Position numbers and translations under genes: made by a program
Assembly: GCA_016719295.1 (NCBI GenBank)
Contig: JADKAF010000001.1
Location: forward strand, 4,464,001-4,528,000
Direction of reading: 5' to 3'
From: Planctomycetota bacterium
Lineage (GTDB): Bacteria; Planctomycetota; UBA1135; JADKAF01
DNA: 64,000 nucleotides
Notes under the pieces: generated by a model
Database searches by the model: none
What the model was told of the DNA's origin: nothing
What the model saw: only the letters and a program-made list of their open reading frames with translations
Part shown: piece after piece, positions 36,701-45,621 of the stretch
How the letters are laid out: the number at the start of each line of letters is the position of its first letter
Position numbering within the stretch: position 1 is the first letter of the stretch

Positions 36701-37751
36701 GGAGGGCAGGTCGACCATCAAGTTCGCTACCTACGGCGCGAATCACGCGAGCACGGACGAGCTCTCGGACTGCTCTCTGCTGATCGTCCGGCGCTGGACT
36801 CTGCACCCCGATGAATTCGAGCGCTGGACTCGAATCCATCTAGCCATCTTTCCTGGAGAGGCGCCGGTGAAGGGCTCGATCGATCGCATCGAGCGCTGGG
36901 ACGGGCTACCGGATGACGCGCCGGGCATCCTCGTCCATGGGCCCGCGGATCCGCTTACCGCAGCGTGCTGCTCCGTATTCGAGACCTACGCCCTGCTGAA
37001 CGCGGCCGGACGATCTCGAGGCCACGCTACGGACCAGCCGCGGACCGTCCTCGTGGCATCCGGCTCGCCGGTCTGGGGGCTGCGCCTCTCCGAGCTCGTC
37101 GACGAGAAGGAGTTGTTCGAGCGCTTCGGCGCGCGCATCGACCTCGTGGATGCCGACCTGCGTCGCGGTCGAGTTCACGGTCGCGCACGCCTCAGGGCGA
37201 TCGCGAAGCAGAAGCGAAAGGCGCTCCTCGAGCTCATCGAACGCGAAGGCATGCTCTCGAGGCGAGAGCTCGCCGCGCGCTTGGATGTGAAGGAGCGGCA
37301 AGTCGACCGTTGGCTGCGGAAACACCGGGTCAGCTCGCGCGCTGGCGAGCCGGGGTACGAGGCCTTCGTCGGCGAGGTGCTGGAGGACGTAGCGGATGCG
37401 TGGCGGAGCCAGATCCGACAGTCGTTCGAACAGGCTCACTTTCAGCCCCATTCGAATAGAGTATCTATTCAGATGGGGCCAAAACTGAGCCTGTCTGGCT
37501 ACGGCGCCGTCGCAGTCGGCGAAGAGTTGGAGCGGCAGGGTCTCCGCGTGCCACCTCGCGCGTCGCTGACGCGGTACCTCCGCACGGTGCGCGCTGCGCT
37601 TACCGGGGAAGACCTGGAGCTTCCGAGCCAGGAGCGGCGAAGGGTGGAGTGCCTGCTCGTCGCGGGCGCTCTGGGAGCGCTTGTGCTCGCGGAGGAAGCC
37701 GCTCAGGAGGAGCAACCGGTCCGTGGGAAGCGCCGACGCGGCTCAGCATGA
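33763..37751 (+). pseudogene. Archaeo-eukaryotic-type primase/helicase fusion, 3' part (main body)
   Basis: About 1,330 residues after the IS. The N-terminal primase-like part has the acidic motif LWFEIDVKADKH (about 33,855), the His motif SGVGAHVVLLLDE (about 34,042) and ACVRVRGSWNQKPG (about 34,205), in the order of motifs I (acidic), II (s-x-H) and III of AEP primases. A helicase part follows with Walker A APPGLGKTIAAMD (about 35,070), a four-Cys cluster FWCEDF...GCSECSLATIC that could hold Zn or Fe-S, and VVRDDHTPAPDG as a Walker-B-like site. A C-terminal HTH (SRRELAARLDVKERQVDRWL) may bind the origin. Such fusions replicate phages, plasmids and satellites. Without the IS1380 insert the protein would be about 1,440 residues. 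Confidence 0.75.
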
Positions 37752-38567
37752 TGCAGGAGCGACTTGGATTTTTGGCGATTCAGGCCGTAATGCGGATCCG
37801 CCGTCGTGCTCGATGTTCACTGGCACGAGGGGGGAGCCGCCCCCGCCTCTGCATTCCGGGAAAGGAGCTGGGCCAATGTGCCGAGGACGATCGCCTGCTC
37901 CTCGCAATCTCGTGAGCGGGTCCGATTCCGACTACTATGGGACGGGCCGCCCGGGCGCCACGAAGAGCCGGATCTGGGCCGCGGGGGTGCCAATCTGGCG
38001 GAGATCCACGCTGATCCGCGTCGCATAGGACCGGGAATGCGACCTCGGTCGCCCCGACCGGCCGGGCATCAGCCCCAACCTGCTCACCTCGAGCCGCCGC
38101 GCCGGACATCGCCGCGTTCGTCTCGAGCTCCCGTATCGCCTGGCCCCGCCGTCCCCTCCGCAGCTCCGATCCGCGCGGCAGCTGGCCCTGAACCCCGCGG
38201 CGAGCGCGCGCATCTGGCCCGGCGCCGACCCTCCGGGAGCTCCGGATCGCCCGCGCCGCAAACGACCAGAACGGGTGCCCAACTCTGTCCCATTGAGCGG
38301 CGGATTCCGGGCCCCGGGGAGGACGAGTCAGCTCACGTTCGGGTACAGGACCCCAGCAACCTCAACGGTTCCCGGGCCGAACGCGCGTGTCCCCGCTGTC
38401 CCTGTCGCAATCTCGCGGGACATCGCCCGTGTCCCAGCGAAGCCGAGGGGCGATTGACGCGAACCGAGGCGTGCCGTTAGCATTCCGTTCGTCCGGGCTG
38501 TCCATCCAAGTCCCCTTCCAAGCCCAGCCCCAGAGAGGCCGTGCTCGCTCGAGCGCGGTGCACGGGC
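37752..38567. other. Gap of about 800 bp without a recognisable gene
   Basis: GC-rich, with open frames on both strands that read as Arg/Pro/Ala noise and have no ribosome sites or domains. It lies between the replication gene and the methyltransferase operon and could hold the replication origin or the operon promoter; no iterons were seen by eye. Confidence 0.4.
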
Positions 38568-39872
38568 ATGGAAGGCACGAGCTGTCAGATCGAGTGGGTG
38601 GAGCGCCAGCGGCTCAGCCCCAATCCTGCGAACCCGCGCCTCAACGACGAGGCGGTCCCGCACGTCGCGGCGTCGATCAAGCGCTTCGGCTGGCAGGTGC
38701 CGATCGTCGCGAAGCGTAGCGGCGAAGTCATAGCGGGGCACACGCGCCTCCGAGCCGCGGAGCAGCTCGGCCACGATCGTGTGCCGGTGATCTGGTTCGA
38801 GGGTAGCGATCTCGATGCGACGGCGTTCGGAATCGCGGAGAACCGTTCCTCGACCTTCGCTGCTTGGGACGAGCCCGCGCTCGCGAAGCTCCTCCAGGAA
38901 CTCCGCGCGGAGGACGCGCTGGAGGGCGTCGGCTTCAGCGACTCCGAGATCGACACACTGCTCCGAGAGCTCGAGCTCGACGAGCCGCGCACGGTCGATG
39001 ATCCCGGCGAACAGGAGCCGCCCGCGGAGCCAGTCACGCGGCTGGGGGACCTATGGATCCTTGGCGATCATCGCCTCCATTGTGGCGACTCGACGAACGC
39101 CGAGCACATGGAGCGGCTGATGGGCGACGATGTCGCGCAGCTCCTCGCCACCGATCCTCCGTATCTTGTCTCGTACCGGGGCGACAACCACCCGTCCGAG
39201 CATCACCGCAAAGCCGGCCGAGTCACAGGCGAGGGCAAGCAGCTCGGCAACAAGCATTGGGACGACTACATCGATCCCGAGAGCAGCGTGGAGTTCTTCG
39301 CCGCTCTGCTCCGCGTCGCGCTGAAGCACTGCACCGAGCGCGTGCCGGTCTACCAGTGGCACGCGACGCGCCGGCAAGCGCTCGTCGAAGATGCATGGAA
39401 GCAGAACGGCCTCCTGCTCCACCAGACGATCATCTGGGCGAAGAGTCGCGGGGTCTTGACCCGCAGCATGTACCTCTGGGCGCACGAGCCGTGCTTCTTC
39501 GGTTGGAGACAAGGCTTCATGCCCGAGAAGGACCGCAGGCCGCCGCCGAGCGAGCGCACCGTGTGGGAGATCGCGCAGCCGGATGAAGGCGGCAGGGCAA
39601 TCCACCCCACGGCGAAGGCCCTCGAGATCTTCGAACGTCCGATCCGCTACCACACCCGGCCAGGCGAGATCGTGCTCGAGCCCTTCAACGGAAGCGGCTC
39701 GCAGATGATCGCGGCGGAGCGGCTCGGACGCCGGTGTCGCTCCATGGAGCTCAGTCCAGCCTTCGTCGATGCCGCGCTCCTGCGCTGGGAGAAGGCCACG
39801 GGAAGGCAGGCCGTGCTCGACGGTGATGGGCGAACGTTCGCGGAGATCGCGAAGGAGAGAGCGTCATGCTGA
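38568..39872 (+). CDS. ParB-like nuclease domain fused to a DNA methyltransferase
   Basis: A 434-residue protein from the ATG at 38568. Residues about 10-100 are a ParB/sulfiredoxin-like domain (NPRLNDEAVPHVAASIKRFG, then GEVIAGHTRLRAAEQLG). Residues about 160-430 are an adenine/cytosine-N4 methyltransferase with the catalytic motif ATDPPYLVSY and the SAM motif VLEPFNGSGSQMIAAERLGR, in the order (DPPY before FxGxG) of the beta class. This fusion is very common in phages, where it protects DNA or controls packaging. It heads an operon whose genes overlap by a few bases. Confidence 0.92.
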   Translation: MEGTSCQIEWVERQRLSPNPANPRLNDEAVPHVAASIKRFGWQVPIVAKRSGEVIAGHTRLRAAEQLGHDRVPVIWFEGSDLDATAFGIAENRSSTFAAWDEPALAKLLQELRAEDALEGVGFSDSEIDTLLRELELDEPRTVDDPGEQEPPAEPVTRLGDLWILGDHRLHCGDSTNAEHMERLMGDDVAQLLATDPPYLVSYRGDNHPSEHHRKAGRVTGEGKQLGNKHWDDYIDPESSVEFFAALLRVALKHCTERVPVYQWHATRRQALVEDAWKQNGLLLHQTIIWAKSRGVLTRSMYLWAHEPCFFGWRQGFMPEKDRRPPPSERTVWEIAQPDEGGRAIHPTAKALEIFERPIRYHTRPGEIVLEPFNGSGSQMIAAERLGRRCRSMELSPAFVDAALLRWEKATGRQAVLDGDGRTFAEIAKERASC

Positions 39873-40084
39873 TTGTCATCGGAGCAACCGTCGCGGCGGG
39901 TTGGTTCATCGCGTGCTTCGCCGGGCTCGTCAATGCACCCGTCGCGAACCTCCTGAACTGCCTACTCCTGCTCGGCGTCTTCATCGAATCGGTCCGCCCG
40001 CAGCGAGCCACGGCTCGGCTCTGGCGAAAGCTCGATACGCAGCCCCGAGTGCGCGAGGCGAGCGGCAGGGAGCGTGCGTCGTGA
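39866..40084 (+). CDS. Small membrane protein
   Basis: A 72-residue protein with two predicted helices (IGATVAAGWFIACFAGLV and ANLLNCLLLLGVFIE) and a basic tail. The ATG overlaps the methyltransferase stop; the next gene's GTG overlaps its own stop. No family known. Its place before the terminases may point to a holin-like or regulatory role, but that is a guess. Confidence 0.7.
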   Translation: MLIVIGATVAAGWFIACFAGLVNAPVANLLNCLLLLGVFIESVRPQRATARLWRKLDTQPRVREASGRERAS

Positions 40085-40317
40085 CCCTGCTCTGGATCGT
40101 CAGCGCAGCATCACTGCTCGCGACCTGGCTGAACATCCGCGGCGTCCGGGCCTGCTTTGCCATCTGGGCAATCACGAACGCCGTCTGGGCCTCGATTGAC
40201 TACGTCGTCGGGATCTACCCCCAGGCAGCGTTGCACGCGGTCTACTGCGCGCTCGCCCTCTACGGCTTCCACCACTGGGGCAAGCGTGTGGATCCGGATT
40301 GGAGCAGCGCGACATGA
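40081..40317 (+). CDS. Small membrane protein, PnuC-like three-helix fragment
   Basis: A 78-residue protein from a GTG that overlaps the previous stop (GTGA). Three helices: LLWIVSAASLLATWLNIRGV, CFAIWAITNAVWASIDYVVG, HAVYCALALYGFHHWG. Short proteins of this pattern, like a piece of the PnuC transporter, are frequent in phage genomes; their function is not known. Confidence 0.75.
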   Translation: MTLLWIVSAASLLATWLNIRGVRACFAIWAITNAVWASIDYVVGIYPQAALHAVYCALALYGFHHWGKRVDPDWSSAT

Positions 40318-40763
40318 AGCACTCGAAGCTCCCGAGCGACGCGTTCGAGTACTACTTCTCGCTCGGTGTCGACCGCAGTTACACCGCTGTCGCGAAGCGC
40401 TACGCGGTGGCGCGGAAGACCGTGAACAGGCACGCCATCGCGGAGCGGTGGCAGGAGCGGATTGCGGAGCGCGAGCGGAAGGCGCGCGAAGCGACCGAGC
40501 AGCGTGCCATCGAAACGCTCGAAGAGATGAACGCGCGCCACCTCCGTGTTGCCAAGGCGATTCAGGCGCGAGCTCTCGACGCGCTTCGAACCCTCCCGCT
40601 TTCCACCGCGATGGAAGCGGTACGCGCTCTCGAGATCGGAGTGAAGCAGGAGCGGCTCGCCCGCGGCGAGCCGACCGATCGCGCCGCCATCGATGTTGAG
40701 AGCGTCATCAAGCGCGAGTACGAACGCTGGCTGGTGCGAACCGATGACACGCCCCGCAACTGA
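40314..40763 (+). CDS. terS: Terminase small subunit
   Basis: A 149-residue protein from the ATG at 40314 (ATGA overlap). The N-terminal helix-turn-helix (RSYTAVAKRYAVARKTVNRH) and AIAERWQERIAERERKAREA, followed by an oligomerisation-like helical region, match small terminase subunits that recognise phage DNA for packaging. It overlaps the large subunit gene by 20 bp. Confidence 0.82.
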   Translation: MKHSKLPSDAFEYYFSLGVDRSYTAVAKRYAVARKTVNRHAIAERWQERIAERERKAREATEQRAIETLEEMNARHLRVAKAIQARALDALRTLPLSTAMEAVRALEIGVKQERLARGEPTDRAAIDVESVIKREYERWLVRTDDTPRN

Positions 40764-42027
40764 GCTCCGCCTGGACAAGGCCCAGGTCTTCGCGGATCTG
40801 AACTACGAACCGCATGAGGGACAGCGCGTCGTGCACGAGTCGCGTGCGCTGCGCCGCGTCCTCGCCTGCGGCGTGCGCTGGGGCAAGACCAGATGCGCCG
40901 CGATGGAGGGCATCGCTGCAGCGCTCGAACCGCGCGCCACCTCGATCGGCTGGATCGTTGCGCCAACGTACGATTTGGCCGACCGAGTCTATCGCGAGAT
41001 CCAGGCCATCATCGGCATGCAGCTGAAGCATCGCTTGATCTCGATGAAGGAGCACGATCGCCGCATCTTGCTCCGGAACCTCGCGGGCGGCGTGTCGGAG
41101 ATTCGCGCAAAGTCGGCCGATAACCCCGTGAGTTTGCTCGGCGAAGGGCTCGATTGGTTGATCGTCGATGAAGCGGCGCGTCTCCGCGCGCACATCTGGG
41201 AGAACCACTTGGCGCAGCGTCTGATCGATCGGCGCGGCTGGGCCCTGCTCATCTCAACGCCGCGCGGAAAGGGCTGGTACTTCGACAGTTTCCGTCGCGG
41301 ACAAGGCAAAGACACGAGCTACGAGTCGTGGAACGCTCCGAGCTGGCAGAACCCGCACCTCGATCGCGAGTTGATCGAGGCGGAACGCGCGCGCCTGCCC
41401 GAGCGCGTATTCATGCAGGAGTTCGGGGGCCAGTTCATCGAGGGCTCGGGCGCGGTGTTCCGGAACGTCCGCGAGTGCGCGACCGGCTCGTGGCAGCAGC
41501 CCAATCGCGGCGACAGCTACTACGCCGGGCTCGACCTTGCGAAGGTCGAAGACTACACGGTGCTGGTGATCATGAATCGGCGCGGCGAGGTCTGCTTCGT
41601 CGATCGCTTCCATCGTCTAGATTGGAACCTGCAGATCGTGCGCATCAAGGCCGCGCTGCAGCGCTTTGACTCGCCCCGCCTACACGTCGACTCGACGGGC
41701 AGTGGAGAGCCGATCTACGAGGCGCTGATGCGCGAGGACATCTACGCGACGGCCTATCCGTTCACCGCTAAGTCGAAGACCGCGCTGGTCGATCATCTCT
41801 CCCTCTTGCTCGAGCGGAGGGAGATCGTGCTCCCACGATCAGAGCTCTGGCCCGAGGGGATCGACGAGCTCGAAGCGTTCGAATACTCGGTGACCGAGCA
41901 CGGTCACGTGCGGAGCTCGGCGCCATCGGGTCAGCACGACGACTGCGTGATGGCGCTCGGGCTCGCGGCGTTGCTCGCGAAGCCCCCGGAGGGGGCAGGC
42001 GCAACGCTCATGCCGTTGCGGTACTGA
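40744..42027 (+). CDS. terL: Terminase large subunit, copy 1
   Basis: A 427-residue protein from the ATG at 40744. The ATPase domain has the variant Walker A CGVRWGKTRCAAM, Walker B LDWLIVDEAARL and coupling motif LLISTPRGKGWYFD. The nuclease domain has the RNase-H-like aspartates in YYAGLDLAKVEDYTVLVIM, RLHVDSTGSGEP and SGQHDDCVMALGLA. It pumps and cuts phage DNA. It is full length with no defect. The gene that follows is a second terL. Confidence 0.93.
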   Translation: MTRPATELRLDKAQVFADLNYEPHEGQRVVHESRALRRVLACGVRWGKTRCAAMEGIAAALEPRATSIGWIVAPTYDLADRVYREIQAIIGMQLKHRLISMKEHDRRILLRNLAGGVSEIRAKSADNPVSLLGEGLDWLIVDEAARLRAHIWENHLAQRLIDRRGWALLISTPRGKGWYFDSFRRGQGKDTSYESWNAPSWQNPHLDRELIEAERARLPERVFMQEFGGQFIEGSGAVFRNVRECATGSWQQPNRGDSYYAGLDLAKVEDYTVLVIMNRRGEVCFVDRFHRLDWNLQIVRIKAALQRFDSPRLHVDSTGSGEPIYEALMREDIYATAYPFTAKSKTALVDHLSLLLERREIVLPRSELWPEGIDELEAFEYSVTEHGHVRSSAPSGQHDDCVMALGLAALLAKPPEGAGATLMPLRY

Positions 42028-42052
42028 GTCCGGGCGAACAACGGTCTGCACC

Positions 42053-43333
42053 ATGGCACCGATCGACTCCGCCCTCCGCCTCGACAAGGAGCGCTTGTTC
42101 GCCGATCTCCGCTACGAGCCCCATGAGGGGCAACGCGCGGTGCATGCTTCGCGTGCGCCGCGGCGAGTGCTGGCGTGCGGAGTCAGGTGGGGCAAGACGA
42201 AGGCGGCAGCGATGGAAGGCATCGCCGCCGCACTCGAGCCGAAGCAGAGCTCGGTCGGCTGGGTGACCGCGCCGACCTACGATCTTGCCGATCGCGTCTT
42301 CCGAGAGATCCAGGCCATCGTCGGCATGCAGCTCCCACATCGTCTGATCGGGATGCGCGAGCACGAGCGCAAGATCCTGCTGCGGAACCTCGCGGGCGGA
42401 GTCTCCGAGATTCGCGCAAAGAGCGCAGACAATCCCGTGAGTCTGCTCGGCGAGGGCCTCGACTGGTTGGTCATCGACGAAGCTGCTCGCTTGAAAGCTC
42501 ACGTGTGGGAGTCGCACCTCGCGCAGCGGTTGATCGACAAGCGAGGGTGGGCGCTGCTGATCTCGACGCCGCGTGGAAAGGGCTGGTACTTCGACGCGTT
42601 TCGACGCGGGCAGGGACGCGACAGCGACTACCAGAGCTGGAACGCGCCGAGCTGGCAGAATCCGCATCTTGATCGCGAGCTGATCGAGGCGGAGCGCGCA
42701 CGGTTGCCCGAGCGAGTGTTCGAACAGGAGTTCGGCGGGCAGTTCATCGAAGGATCTGGAGCGGTGTTCCGGAACGTGCGCGAATGCGCGATCGGAAGCT
42801 GGAAGGAGCCGGAGGCGCATCAGAGCTACTTCGCGGGACTCGATCTCGCGAAGGTCGAGGACTTCAGCGTGCTCGTCGTGATGAACCGGGCAGGCGAGGT
42901 CTGCTTCGTGGATCGATTCCACCGGCTTGATTGGGCCCTGCAGGTGGGGCGAATCCGGACCGCGCTGGAGCGCTACCGGAACGCGCGAGTGCGCGTCGAC
43001 TCGACGGGTGTGGGGGAGCCGGTATTCGAGGCGTTGCGACGCGAAGGCGTGCGGGCGGAGCCGTACCCATTCACGGCGCGGAGCAAGGCAGCTCTCATCG
43101 ATCATCTCGCCTTGCTGCTCGAGCGCCGCGAGATCGTGCTGCCGCGACCCGAGCTCTGGCCGGATGGAATCGACGAGTTGGAGTCGTTCGAGTATGCGGT
43201 GACCGAGACCGGGCATGTAAAGAGCTCCGCTCCGGCGGGTCAGCACGACGACTGCGTTGCGGCCCTCGCGCTCGCTGCGTTCCACGCCCGGCCTGCCCGA
43301 TCGGGACGGATCGGTTCCAGGGTGATCGGGTGA
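42053..43333 (+). CDS. terL: Terminase large subunit, copy 2 (tandem paralogue)
   Basis: A 426-residue protein, roughly four-fifths identical to copy 1 by eye and colinear with it from LRLDKE.LFADL to the nuclease aspartates. All motifs are kept: CGVRWGKTKAAAM, LDWLVIDEAARL, LLISTPRGKGWYFD, YFAGLDLAKVEDFSVLVVM, AGQHDDCVAALALA. The DNA differs throughout, so this is not an assembly duplicate. It starts 25 bp after copy 1 and probably belongs to the same operon. Two intact large terminases in tandem are unusual. Confidence 0.93.
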   Translation: MAPIDSALRLDKERLFADLRYEPHEGQRAVHASRAPRRVLACGVRWGKTKAAAMEGIAAALEPKQSSVGWVTAPTYDLADRVFREIQAIVGMQLPHRLIGMREHERKILLRNLAGGVSEIRAKSADNPVSLLGEGLDWLVIDEAARLKAHVWESHLAQRLIDKRGWALLISTPRGKGWYFDAFRRGQGRDSDYQSWNAPSWQNPHLDRELIEAERARLPERVFEQEFGGQFIEGSGAVFRNVRECAIGSWKEPEAHQSYFAGLDLAKVEDFSVLVVMNRAGEVCFVDRFHRLDWALQVGRIRTALERYRNARVRVDSTGVGEPVFEALRREGVRAEPYPFTARSKAALIDHLALLLERREIVLPRPELWPDGIDELESFEYAVTETGHVKSSAPAGQHDDCVAALALAAFHARPARSGRIGSRVIG

Positions 43334-43524
43334 ACCGATGCGAAGTGGAGTGCGCATGTTCGGAGCGGCGCGGGGAGCGGAGCGATCCCTCCTTGCTGCG
43401 GTCGCCGTTGGCCTCGACGCGAGACGTGCGCTTCAAGCGCTCGGTCGCAAGGATCGGCACGGCTCAACTCCGTCCACATGACGGATCTCGCGCGCGCCAC
43501 CAGATCTTTGGCGAGAACGGCCTT

Positions 43525-43560
43525 GGCTACGCGCGCTACGCAAGCGTGTATGTCGACGAC
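43525..43560 (+). promoter_or_regulatory. Shared promoter-like motif, copy 1
   Basis: GCGCGCTACGCAAGCGTGTATGTCG ends at 43555 and is 20 bp before the ATG at 43576. The block (G)AGCGTGTATG recurs at 44438 and 46790, each time upstream of a small gene. TATGTC could be a -10 element. Confidence 0.5.
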
Positions 43561-43575
43561 CCAAGGAGCACGACG

Positions 43576-43734
43576 ATGAACGACGACCTGGCCGAACGCG
43601 AAGCACACCGGGTGGCACGAGAGGCCTTCGGACCGAACGTCGACCGCTCGATCCGGATGGCGCTGGAGCGCGCGTTCCGAGCCGGATACGAGCAGGCGCA
43701 ACGCGAGCAACGAACTCGGGAGACGAAGCGATGA
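43576..43734 (+). CDS. Small hypothetical phage-type protein
   Basis: A 52-residue charged protein (MNDDLAEREAHRVAREAFGP...) with ribosome site AAGGAG 9 bp before the ATG. The helix SIRMALERAFRAGYEQAQRE resembles the next gene's C-terminal half, so the two may be related by duplication. The frame stays open upstream, but the shared promoter motif and ribosome site decide this start. Confidence 0.65.
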   Translation: MNDDLAEREAHRVAREAFGPNVDRSIRMALERAFRAGYEQAQREQRTRETKR

Positions 43735-43907
43735 AGCCCGACCCGAAGCGCGCAGCGACCGTCGAGAAGATCGCGAAGGAGATCCTCTGGCTCGAGACCC
43801 TCGACTCGCGCGGACGTGATCGCTTGGACTTCCACGAGCTTGGCGTCGGCGCGATCCGTGCGGCGTTGGAAGCGGCGTACGAAGCGGGGAAACAGGCGAA
43901 GCAGTAG
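43731..43907 (+). CDS. DUF6900-type small protein
   Basis: A 58-residue protein, MKPDPKRAATVEKIAKEILW through LDFHELGVGAIRAALEAAYE. The 'I...L.LETL..R..D.LDFHE..V..I..AL.AAY.AG' pattern is that of a small domain of unknown function common in plasmids and phages (DUF6900 as I recall it). Its ATG overlaps the previous stop (ATGA). Confidence 0.7.
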   Translation: MKPDPKRAATVEKIAKEILWLETLDSRGRDRLDFHELGVGAIRAALEAAYEAGKQAKQ

Positions 43908-43938
43908 GGCTCGCACGCTTCCAGCAAGGACCACCACG

Positions 43939-44376
43939 ATGCAGAGCCGCACCAGCTTCGAGATCGAGATCGACGGCAAGCTCTACGCCAACGCGACGCT
44001 GCGGCAGATCGACTTCGCCATCCGGCTCCTCGAGGAGAGGGAGCTTGCCCAGGAGCGCGCAGCGAAGCGCTCGGGTGCGCCGATCGAACGCCAGCACTAC
44101 GCTCGCAGCGCAGACTTCCTGAGCGCGCCCACGAAGCCACGGACGCGCTTCCAGGGACGCATCGCGGAACTCACGCACTGCCCGGAGATCGAGGTCCACG
44201 CAATCGAGTGGCTGCTGCGCGATGCACATGCAGATCCGGAGCTGCTGCGGACCTCGCAGCTCGTCTACGAGGTGTCCTGCGCGTATCGGATCCTGCGCTG
44301 GCTGGTGACGAGTGCTGCACGTGGCGATGTCGCGGCTCGCGAGCTGCTCGATCGGATCGATCGAGAGAGCCGTTGA
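43939..44376 (+). CDS. Hypothetical protein, 145 residues
   Basis: Starts at ATG 43939 after CAAGGACCACCACG. It begins SFEIEIDGKLYANATLRQID and continues as helices (AIRLLEERELAQERAAKRSG; VYEVSCAYRILRWLVTSAAR). Soluble, no known family. Same strand and spacing as its neighbours in the small-gene cluster after the terminases. Confidence 0.6.
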   Translation: MQSRTSFEIEIDGKLYANATLRQIDFAIRLLEERELAQERAAKRSGAPIERQHYARSADFLSAPTKPRTRFQGRIAELTHCPEIEVHAIEWLLRDAHADPELLRTSQLVYEVSCAYRILRWLVTSAARGDVAARELLDRIDRESR

Positions 44377-44419
44377 ACACGCGTGGTGAATCCACGGAAT
44401 GACGCGCAGATCGGCCTAC

Positions 44420-44455
44420 ACTTCGTGCGCGCACAGAGCGTGTATGTCGCTCACC
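44420..44455 (+). promoter_or_regulatory. Shared promoter-like motif, copy 2
   Basis: GTGCGCGCACAGAGCGTGTATGTCG ends at 44449, 22 bp before the ATG at 44472. The spacer CTCACCCAACGAGGACCACGA also resembles the spacer of copy 1. Confidence 0.5.
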
Positions 44456-44471
44456 CAACGAGGACCACGAG

Positions 44472-44792
44472 ATGACCACCAACAGGACCACGCGCGGCGC
44501 CCTGACCCTGGAAGCCGGAGTCGACAAGAAGCACCTCGGCGCAAGCATGATGATCACGAACGCGACGCCGATGACGCAGCGCGAGTTCAGGGCCGCGGTC
44601 CTGCGTCTCGCCGCGGAGATCGAGGAGGCCAGCGAAGGCGAGCGCTGGCTGGTGCATGTCGAGCGCGGCGAAGCCTACGGAGCGCCGGGCCGCGAGACAC
44701 GCACCGCGAGAATCTGGATCGAAGCTGTGACCGGCAGCGAAGAGGAAGAACAGCGCGCGCTGGCGACCCTGGTCGCGGTGGTGACGCGATGA
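44472..44792 (+). CDS. Hypothetical protein, 106 residues
   Basis: A soluble protein starting MTTNRTTRGALTLEAGVDKK, with MTQREFRAAVLRLAAEIEEA and WLVHVERGEAYGAPGRETRT. Ribosome site ACGAGGA before the ATG. The following gene's ATG overlaps its stop. No family recognised. Confidence 0.6.
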   Translation: MTTNRTTRGALTLEAGVDKKHLGASMMITNATPMTQREFRAAVLRLAAEIEEASEGERWLVHVERGEAYGAPGRETRTARIWIEAVTGSEEEEQRALATLVAVVTR

Positions 44793-45034
44793 GCTACTAC
44801 GCACGAGCAATCGCGCAGGAGTTCGGGTGCGCGGAGGACGAAGCGGCGCGGATCGAGGCGATCGTGCGCTGGGAGTGTCCGACGCTGAACGGGCTCAGCA
44901 TGTCGCGGCTCAAGCGCGAGGCGAAGATCGCGCAACAGGTGCTCGCGGAGCTGCGGGCCGAGGCAGTGGACTCGGTCGAGGCGCGGGCCATGTTGGCGCA
45001 GGTCGAGATGGAGGCAGAGGCGAGCGGCGTCTGA
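44789..45034 (+). CDS. Hypothetical protein, 81 residues
   Basis: MSYYARAIAQEFGCAEDEAA, then helices with SMSRLKREAKIAQQVLAELR. It is coupled to the gene before by ATGA. A short helical protein of the kind found in phage early operons; no known domain. A rho-independent-type hairpin follows about 75 bp downstream. Confidence 0.6.
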   Translation: MSYYARAIAQEFGCAEDEAARIEAIVRWECPTLNGLSMSRLKREAKIAQQVLAELRAEAVDSVEARAMLAQVEMEAEASGV

Positions 45035-45107
45035 TAGGCTCCGGGCCAGAATTACTCGCCGACCGCGAGTGACGGACGGAAACCGCGCGTCCCCACACAA
45101 GGATCGG

Positions 45108-45150
45108 AAGCCGCTCTGCTTGGCGCTTGCGCTGTTGGGGCGGCTTTTTT
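45108..45150 (+). terminator. Rho-independent terminator with T-run
   Basis: AAGCCGC (45108-45114) pairs with GCGGCTT (45140-45146), and a run of T follows to 45150. It closes the operon ending at 45034. Confidence 0.65.
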
Positions 45151-45215
45151 CGTCGGTGCGCTGTATCTCCACGCCGCGCTTGCTGCCGCCGCGCAGACTC
45201 GGCTGTGTGTGCGGC

Positions 45216-45572
45216 ATGAAGAAGCGCATCCACGAGCTCGCAGTCGAGCGCCTGATCCTCCGCGAGCCCAACGACGGCCGCGTGCGCGCGGTGCTCGAGA
45301 CCTGCGGCGACGGCGCCGTTCCATCCGTGCGGCTCTCGCTGCTCGACGCGCGGGGCGAGCCGGCGATCGTCATGCAGGTCGACGGCGATGGAGCTCCGGT
45401 GCTTCACGTTGGCCATCCTGATCGGGGCGTGACGGTGACGATCTCGCCGAGCGCGGTCGATCTCTGGAGCGGCGGCGGTGTCGTCGCGAGTGTGCGGTCG
45501 TCGAGCGAGGGCGGCGAGATCGAGGTGGCGGATGGGGATGGGCGCGCGGTGAAGTCGCTCGGGTCGCGGTGA
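45216..45572 (+). CDS. Hypothetical beta-strand-rich protein
   Basis: A 118-residue protein from ATG 45216, with repeating strand patterns: LILREPNDGRVRAVLETCGD, VRLSLLDARGEPAIVMQVDG, VLHVGHPDRGVTVTISPSAV. This looks like a single-layer or beta-helix fold, as in some structural or surface proteins. No family named. The frame stays open upstream across the terminator, so the internal ATG is chosen. Confidence 0.6.
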   Translation: MKKRIHELAVERLILREPNDGRVRAVLETCGDGAVPSVRLSLLDARGEPAIVMQVDGDGAPVLHVGHPDRGVTVTISPSAVDLWSGGGVVASVRSSSEGGEIEVADGDGRAVKSLGSR

Positions 45573-45621
45573 CACGCGAGAGCTTCTCAGATTCCCGTAG
45601 ATGGCTTCGGACCCAAGAGAA

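Noticed and set aside
37806..38480. Open frame of 224 codons between the replication and methyltransferase genes
   Set aside because: Arg/Pro-rich with no motif; other frames in the same stretch are equally open.
40744..43333. The second terminase as an assembly duplication
   Set aside because: The two copies differ in DNA throughout, with many silent changes and different ends.
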